Below are positions 60,006 to 64,000 of a DNA stretch of 64,000 nucleotides, one piece after another. Location of the stretch: the NCBI GenBank assembly GCA_963703075.1, contig OY969786.1, positions 620,001 to 684,000 of the forward strand, read 5' to 3'. A model generated the notes under the pieces. The model searched no databases. It was not told the origin of the DNA and worked only from the letters and a program-made list of their open reading frames with translations. Position 1 is the first letter of the stretch. Each line of letters begins with the position of its first letter. Source of the stretch: Korobacter sp963703075. Its GTDB lineage: Bacteria > Acidobacteriota > Terriglobia > Terriglobales > Acidobacteriaceae. A program made the position numbers and the translations under genes.

Positions 60006-61259
60006 CTAGCGTCCCGCCGAAGCGGTGAACGCCTCCGCCGGATCGAACCAGCATTCCTTCAGGAAGGCTGCATCGGAGAGGCTTCCGGCGCCCCACTGCT
60101 GCAGGACGGCCACCGTGGTAGCGGCCATTCCGCCCTCGGCTGCGTCGAAGACGATCACAACGCCTTCCACGCCGCTGCCTTTATTCAATTGCGGTGCCTG
60201 CTTCTTGAAGACCGATTCCGCGTACGACAAGCGGCTCTTCTGGGTTGATTTTCCATTCGGCTGTACCCAGATAATCTTCACGCTCTTGCCGCGCAGCGGC
60301 GCCCAATCTCCGGGAAACGTGGATGTCTCTTCCTTGGTTTCACGGAACGATTCCGGAGCGGCTTGTCCGGTCGCTACCGACGACTTGGTTGCCCCCAGTA
60401 CCTCTACCTGCGAACTGCGAATCCAGCCGCGGTTCAGGCCAGAAATCTGGACGTGTACCCACCCGCCCTCGTTCTTGAGGAACTGGAACTCATCTTCAGC
60501 GTCGGCATACATCACGACACGCGAACCCTCGGCGGGGCTGGCGACGACGGGCGTGTGCGCTGCCTTCACGGCCACCAGGTTATCGGGATGCTCCTGCGCG
60601 GCAAGCACTTCGTGCAAGCTCTTCTCTTCCTGCACCAGGCGCTCGTAGTGCGCATCCTGTTCGGGAGGGGCAGAGTTGGGCGTCATCGGAGTTGCGTTCG
60701 GTGCGAATGGCCGAAAGGCGGGCGCGGTCCCCGTCGACGCGGAACTCGGCGCGTCCGGTTGGCCGGATGTTTTCTCCGGAGGTGCCTCCGGAATTCCCAA
60801 AAGCTTCGGCGAGACGAGAGGTACGCGCGACGAGGCTACTTCGGCAGCATGGGTCCGCAGCCGCGCGTGCAGGCGGTCCAATAGATCAGCTTCCAGGCGT
60901 CCGTTCGAGGGCAGGTCCCGGTAACCCGATTTCGCCGCGTCCTTGTCGACATACCACGCACTGATCTTCGCATTGACGCTCACAGTCACTTCCGCATCGG
61001 AGAGCTGGCGTACTTCGACGGTGTACTGGTAATACGCTCTCTCGAAACTCGACAGCGGCTGATCGATCGCGCCAACAAATCCTTCGACGAACGGCAGTCT
61101 CCCGCTCTGATACGCGTTCAAATCTTTAAGGGCTTGTTCCACATCTGCTTTGGGCGCGTTGAACGACTGTCGCAGCGCCTCCGTCGTCTGCGCCAAGGCG
61201 GCAGCCGCCAAACACAACACCATCAAAACCACGCGGATCTCCCGCCGCCATCCGTTCAC
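60006..61259 (-). CDS. Secreted SH3-domain protein
   Basis: The 417-residue protein has a signal peptide (about 1-23, ending in ALAQ). An N-terminal domain (30-140) contains AYYQYTVEVRQLSDAEVTVSVNAKISAW. A Pro/Ala/Thr-rich linker follows at 150-205, with an SH3_3-type domain at about 235-290 (PAEGSRVVMYADAEDEFQFLKNEGGWVHVQISGLNRGWI). A TPM-like end, VIVFDAAEGGMAATTVAVLQQ, completes it. Its function is unknown; SH3b domains usually bind cell-wall or protein ligands. The start is GTG in a GTGA overlap with the upstream SH3 gene's stop, so the two are coupled. Confidence 0.78.
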   Translation of the reverse strand: MNGWRREIRVVLMVLCLAAAALAQTTEALRQSFNAPKADVEQALKDLNAYQSGRLPFVEGFVGAIDQPLSSFERAYYQYTVEVRQLSDAEVTVSVNAKISAWYVDKDAAKSGYRDLPSNGRLEADLLDRLHARLRTHAAEVASSRVPLVSPKLLGIPEAPPEKTSGQPDAPSSASTGTAPAFRPFAPNATPMTPNSAPPEQDAHYERLVQEEKSLHEVLAAQEHPDNLVAVKAAHTPVVASPAEGSRVVMYADAEDEFQFLKNEGGWVHVQISGLNRGWIRSSQVEVLGATKSSVATGQAAPESFRETKEETSTFPGDWAPLRGKSVKIIWVQPNGKSTQKSRLSYAESVFKKQAPQLNKGSGVEGVVIVFDAAEGGMAATTVAVLQQWGAGSLSDAAFLKECWFDPAEAFTASAGR

Positions 61260-62212
61260 GGCAGGTGCTCCACTTCACTGTGATGGATCCAGCCACGGTG
61301 ACCATCTGCCGTCTGCACGCCATACCAATAGGGAGTGATGACGAGCACAACCACGTCGGTATAAGGAGCCAGCGCTTGCAGGTTGGCAGCGCCTTTATAG
61401 GGAGCGGTCTTCAATTGCGTTCCGGAAGGTCCGACTCGTATCTCCGCTTGCTTGCGCAACTGCGCAACCCGTTGCTCGAGGTCGCTGGAAAGGGGGGCGG
61501 CGGCCGCGCGTTTCGCCGCGGCGGCGGCATCCTGGCGCGACATCAGGTCGATTTCGGACTGTTTCTGCTGGCGCTCGCGCGCAACCCTGGCCTCTTCGTC
61601 CTTCTCGATTTCACGCTTGGCGGCGATCTTTTCCACGTGTTCGCGAATTTCCCCAAACTCAGCCGTCTCCACCGATCCATCCGAGTCGTGGATCTTGCGG
61701 CTGGTGTCCTCGATGTACACCGCATCAATCCGGAGATTCGTGCTCTTTTCGTCGAACGGCGTGATCACATAGCGCACCGTGATCGTGCCTTGGTCGCCGC
61801 TCTCTTTGAAGTTTGTGGGCGAAAGAACCCCGTCCGCCACCTTGTACAGTATGGTTCCTGTGCTCTCCAGGTCCGCGAACGCGCTCGAACTCTCCGCCGA
61901 GTGCGCTCCGGTCAGGTTCCGTTCCCGCTGATAGGACTGGGTGCCGTAAATGACCTGATCGCCCGCCACTTCCTCCACTGCCTCGATCACATCCTTGGCC
62001 GGGGCGTTCAGGATCACCTTGAGAGCGTTGGGCGACTCACGCACCGTCTTCTTGGTGGCAGCGCTGCAAAGTGGTGAAAACAATAGAACTGTGACGGTAA
62101 GACAAAAGAGGAGCCGACGGATATCCGGGCACGGCCGTCGCGAAGGATCACGGTGCAAGAGGTTGGACAGGAGGTTCGTCAGAAGTGAAACCATGTGCCG
62201 ACTGCCAGCCAT
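61256..62212 (-). CDS. Secreted coiled-coil and SH3-domain protein
   Basis: The 318-residue protein begins with a long signal or anchor (hydrophobic stretch LLFCLTVTVLLFSPLCSAA). An N-terminal domain is similar in layout to that of its neighbour (KDVIEAVEEVAGDQVIYGTQ, ITVRYVITPFDEKSTNLRIDAV). A charged helical segment follows (REHVEKIAAKREIEKDEEAR), and a carboxy SH3-like domain at about 265-318 (YWYGVQTADGHRGWIHHSEVEHL). Start choice is uncertain among 62212, 62194 and further upstream. It probably arose with its neighbour by duplication. Confidence 0.72.
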   Translation of the reverse strand: MAGSRHMVSLLTNLLSNLLHRDPSRRPCPDIRRLLFCLTVTVLLFSPLCSAATKKTVRESPNALKVILNAPAKDVIEAVEEVAGDQVIYGTQSYQRERNLTGAHSAESSSAFADLESTGTILYKVADGVLSPTNFKESGDQGTITVRYVITPFDEKSTNLRIDAVYIEDTSRKIHDSDGSVETAEFGEIREHVEKIAAKREIEKDEEARVARERQQKQSEIDLMSRQDAAAAAKRAAAAPLSSDLEQRVAQLRKQAEIRVGPSGTQLKTAPYKGAANLQALAPYTDVVVLVITPYWYGVQTADGHRGWIHHSEVEHLP

Positions 62213-62692
62213 TCGTACTCTCCTCGCCCGCGCGATGTCAAGTGCGTGGGATCGCCATGCCGCCGAGCTTTTCGGCGTTCCGGCCCAAGATGACGAAACG
62301 TTCACCTAATCGTTTTTTCATTGACTTATCTTTACGGAGGCGGCACTAAAGAGCCATTTGCATTTTTTTTGGCGCAAGCGTACTATCCTCCACCGTTTGT
62401 GGGGAATGACAAAAAGTCAAGGCTAAGCAGGGGAAAGCTTTTGCCCTTTCCCGATTTTGAAGTGGAAGACGCTCCTATCTTCCATACAACAAAAACGTTT
62501 TTTCTACAATTTTTTGACATTGAAAACAGAGCCGGGGACGAGGCTTTTTGCGGGTCCGGCAAGTCGAGTCGGCATTGCGAAAACGAGCGAACAACAGACT
62601 CGTGGCCGTGTCGAGATGCAGTTCTCACTGTGTCGCGTAGCTAGAGACGCTGTTTGCATTCTGAACCAAGACATGTGGTCAGAGGAGCTGGT
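62213..62692. other. AT-rich intergenic region upstream of the porin gene
   Basis: About 480 bp between divergent genes. Several A/T runs (62363-62370, 62496-62515) contrast with the GC-rich genome. No confident -35/-10 pair was found; TACTAT at 62381-62386 is a weak candidate. No gene is recognised. Confidence 0.4.
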
Positions 62693-64000
62693 ATGCGGAT
62701 GGATGTAGCCAGGCACCTGAGGGGCCTGCGGTCGGGCACCGCTTCGTTCCTTGCAGCGGTTTCGTTTCTCCTGATCTTCGTTGTATCGAGCAGCCAGTCG
62801 AGTTTCGCGATTGCTGCGTTCGCCAGGAAGTATGGGCTGCCTTGTTCAGCCTGTCACGACGCTTGGCCTAAACTGAACAACTTCGGGCAGACCTTCAAAG
62901 ACAACGGCTACCAATTGATGAACGATCGGGATGCTCCGATCTGGCAAAACCCCTCTTACTGGCCGGTCGCTTTCCGCATTACCCCGAACTGGGACGCGGA
63001 AACAGTTACCAAGACGGCCACCGATCAAGCAGCTTCCGGATACCAGTCCGTCACCACCCACGGATTCAACCTCACCGGCCTCGACATCCTCACTGCCGGC
63101 ACGCTCAACAAGGACATCTCCTTCCTGCTGGTTCCGTCTTCCGACGAGACGGGTGCCTTCCACTTCGAGTCTGCCTGGGTTCGATTCGACAACCTGTTCC
63201 ATTCATCGTGGGCGAACTTGAAGTTCGGCAAGATGGAACTCGACAACCTGATTTCGGAGAAGCGCATTTTGACGCTATCCCCGAATGGCGGCCTTTACCA
63301 GTTCTATCACTTCCTGCCCTTCGGAGATCAGAATCCATACCAGTGGGGCTTGGGTGACAACCAGCTCGGCATGGAGTGGCTTGGGCACTCCAAGAACGAC
63401 TACACTCGCTTCTCGGCGTCGCTGTTGAGCAGTAATGACGGCAACGTCGATATTCCTTACGGCAGCACCTACGATGGCGACTTTACCTTCAGCACCGGAT
63501 TCAATGCCGGCAGTCTCGGTTTCGAACGCATAGGCGCGCAGGTCTACGTCGGCCAGGCTCCAACCTATTACCTGACCAGCGGCGGCGCGGATCTACCGGG
63601 TACGGGTCGCGGCAACAAGACGTTCGCTCGCGAAGACGTATTCGCTCTCCTGTATTTCAAGAAGTTCGACGTGACCCCGATGTTCGGTCACGGCAGCGAG
63701 AGCGCTTACCTGGCGAACTACACGCCGGCCAACGGCATCCTGCCGGCTGGATCGCACGATCCGTCGTGGAACGATGGAATGGTTGAGGCGCATTACATGC
63801 CCAATCCCCAGTTCATCGCAACCTACCGGTTTGAGGCGATTCGCATGCAGCAGCAGGCCAACGACGCTTATCCAAGCGACGCCGGAAACCTCAACTCCAA
63901 TACCATCGGCTTCCGCTACTACCCGTTCATGACGAGCCGCGCAGGCTTCGCCATCCATGGAGAGTATTCGCGCGTCAACCAGAAGCACGCCTTCCCCAGC
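62693..64000 (+). CDS. Outer-membrane porin-like protein with an N-terminal haem-binding motif (partial)
   Basis: The reading frame is open from ATG 62693 to the window end, giving 436 residues. A hydrophobic signal (15-43) is followed by CSACH at 51-55, one c-type haem motif, in the segment KYGLPCSACHDAWPKLNNFG. The rest has alternating aromatic beta-strands (NLTGLDILTAGTLNKDISFLLV, YTRFSASLLSSNDG), as in outer-membrane porins of 16 or more strands. GGAG lies five bases before the ATG. A single-haem porin could carry electrons or bind a partner cytochrome at the outer membrane; this is inferred. The carboxy end is not visible. Confidence 0.82.
   Translation, partial: MRMDVARHLRGLRSGTASFLAAVSFLLIFVVSSSQSSFAIAAFARKYGLPCSACHDAWPKLNNFGQTFKDNGYQLMNDRDAPIWQNPSYWPVAFRITPNWDAETVTKTATDQAASGYQSVTTHGFNLTGLDILTAGTLNKDISFLLVPSSDETGAFHFESAWVRFDNLFHSSWANLKFGKMELDNLISEKRILTLSPNGGLYQFYHFLPFGDQNPYQWGLGDNQLGMEWLGHSKNDYTRFSASLLSSNDGNVDIPYGSTYDGDFTFSTGFNAGSLGFERIGAQVYVGQAPTYYLTSGGADLPGTGRGNKTFAREDVFALLYFKKFDVTPMFGHGSESAYLANYTPANGILPAGSHDPSWNDGMVEAHYMPNPQFIATYRFEAIRMQQQANDAYPSDAGNLNSNTIGFRYYPFMTSRAGFAIHGEYSRVNQKHAFPS

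Overview
The window looks like the chromosome of an Acidobacteriota member, probably near Candidatus Koribacter or the Terriglobia. This is inferred from gene content, since no rRNA is present. The clues are GC-rich coding, a very large TonB-dependent receptor with an N-terminal carboxypeptidase-like domain, a MEDS-domain sensor, a DUF3467 protein, an Rsm22-type methyltransferase and a PilHI-like ABC transporter beside the pilin gene. No tRNA, rRNA, CRISPR array, phage or transposase was recognised. Most of the window is ordinary chromosome.

Layout. 1-6.1 kb: copper-linked Sco protein (partial), fasciclin protein, a cupin regulator with a cytochrome P450, a membrane acyltransferase, and a carboxymuconolactone decarboxylase-hydrolase fusion. 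6.5-15 kb: ffh, pfkA, the TonB-dependent receptor, a Tat-exported aminotransferase and the Rsm22-type protein. 15-18.3 kb: feoB-feoA and gluQ. 18.4-23.1 kb: a five-gene methylmalonyl-CoA carboxyltransferase and epimerase operon. 23.2-27.2 kb: a secreted BNR-repeat protein and a LolA-like protein. 27.5-32.1 kb: a signalling group (PilZ protein, hybrid histidine kinase, sigma-54 activator, MEDS sensor). 32.2-37 kb: a frameshifted TPR lipoprotein, rlmN and an M16 peptidase. 37.4-48.1 kb: the type IV pilus locus, in the order pilA, PilHI-like ABC transporter, PilG-like protein, lolA, pilC, pilB, pilM (frameshifted), pilN, pilO, a PilP-like gene and an atypical pseudopilin. 48.1-64 kb: erpA-type Fe-S protein, glycosyltransferase 39, prepilin peptidase, engB, an M20 amidohydrolase, SH3-domain proteins and the start of a porin with one haem motif.

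How the genes work together. The pilus locus supplies pilin, inner-membrane platform, assembly ATPase and alignment proteins, and the prepilin peptidase lies about 6 kb further on; no secretin (pilQ) or retraction ATPase (pilT) is present. The sigma-54 activator, a possible sigma-54 promoter and a palindrome upstream of pilA suggest a control circuit. The carboxyltransferase operon carries 5S, 12S and biotinyl 1.3S subunits plus epimerase, a propionate/succinate module. Three promoter regions (receptor/aminotransferase, feoB, carboxyltransferase) carry CRP/FNR-like inverted repeats and may share a regulator.

Two genes (TPR lipoprotein near 34092 and pilM near 45088) each carry one apparent extra base. 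Both should be checked against reads before being called real mutations.
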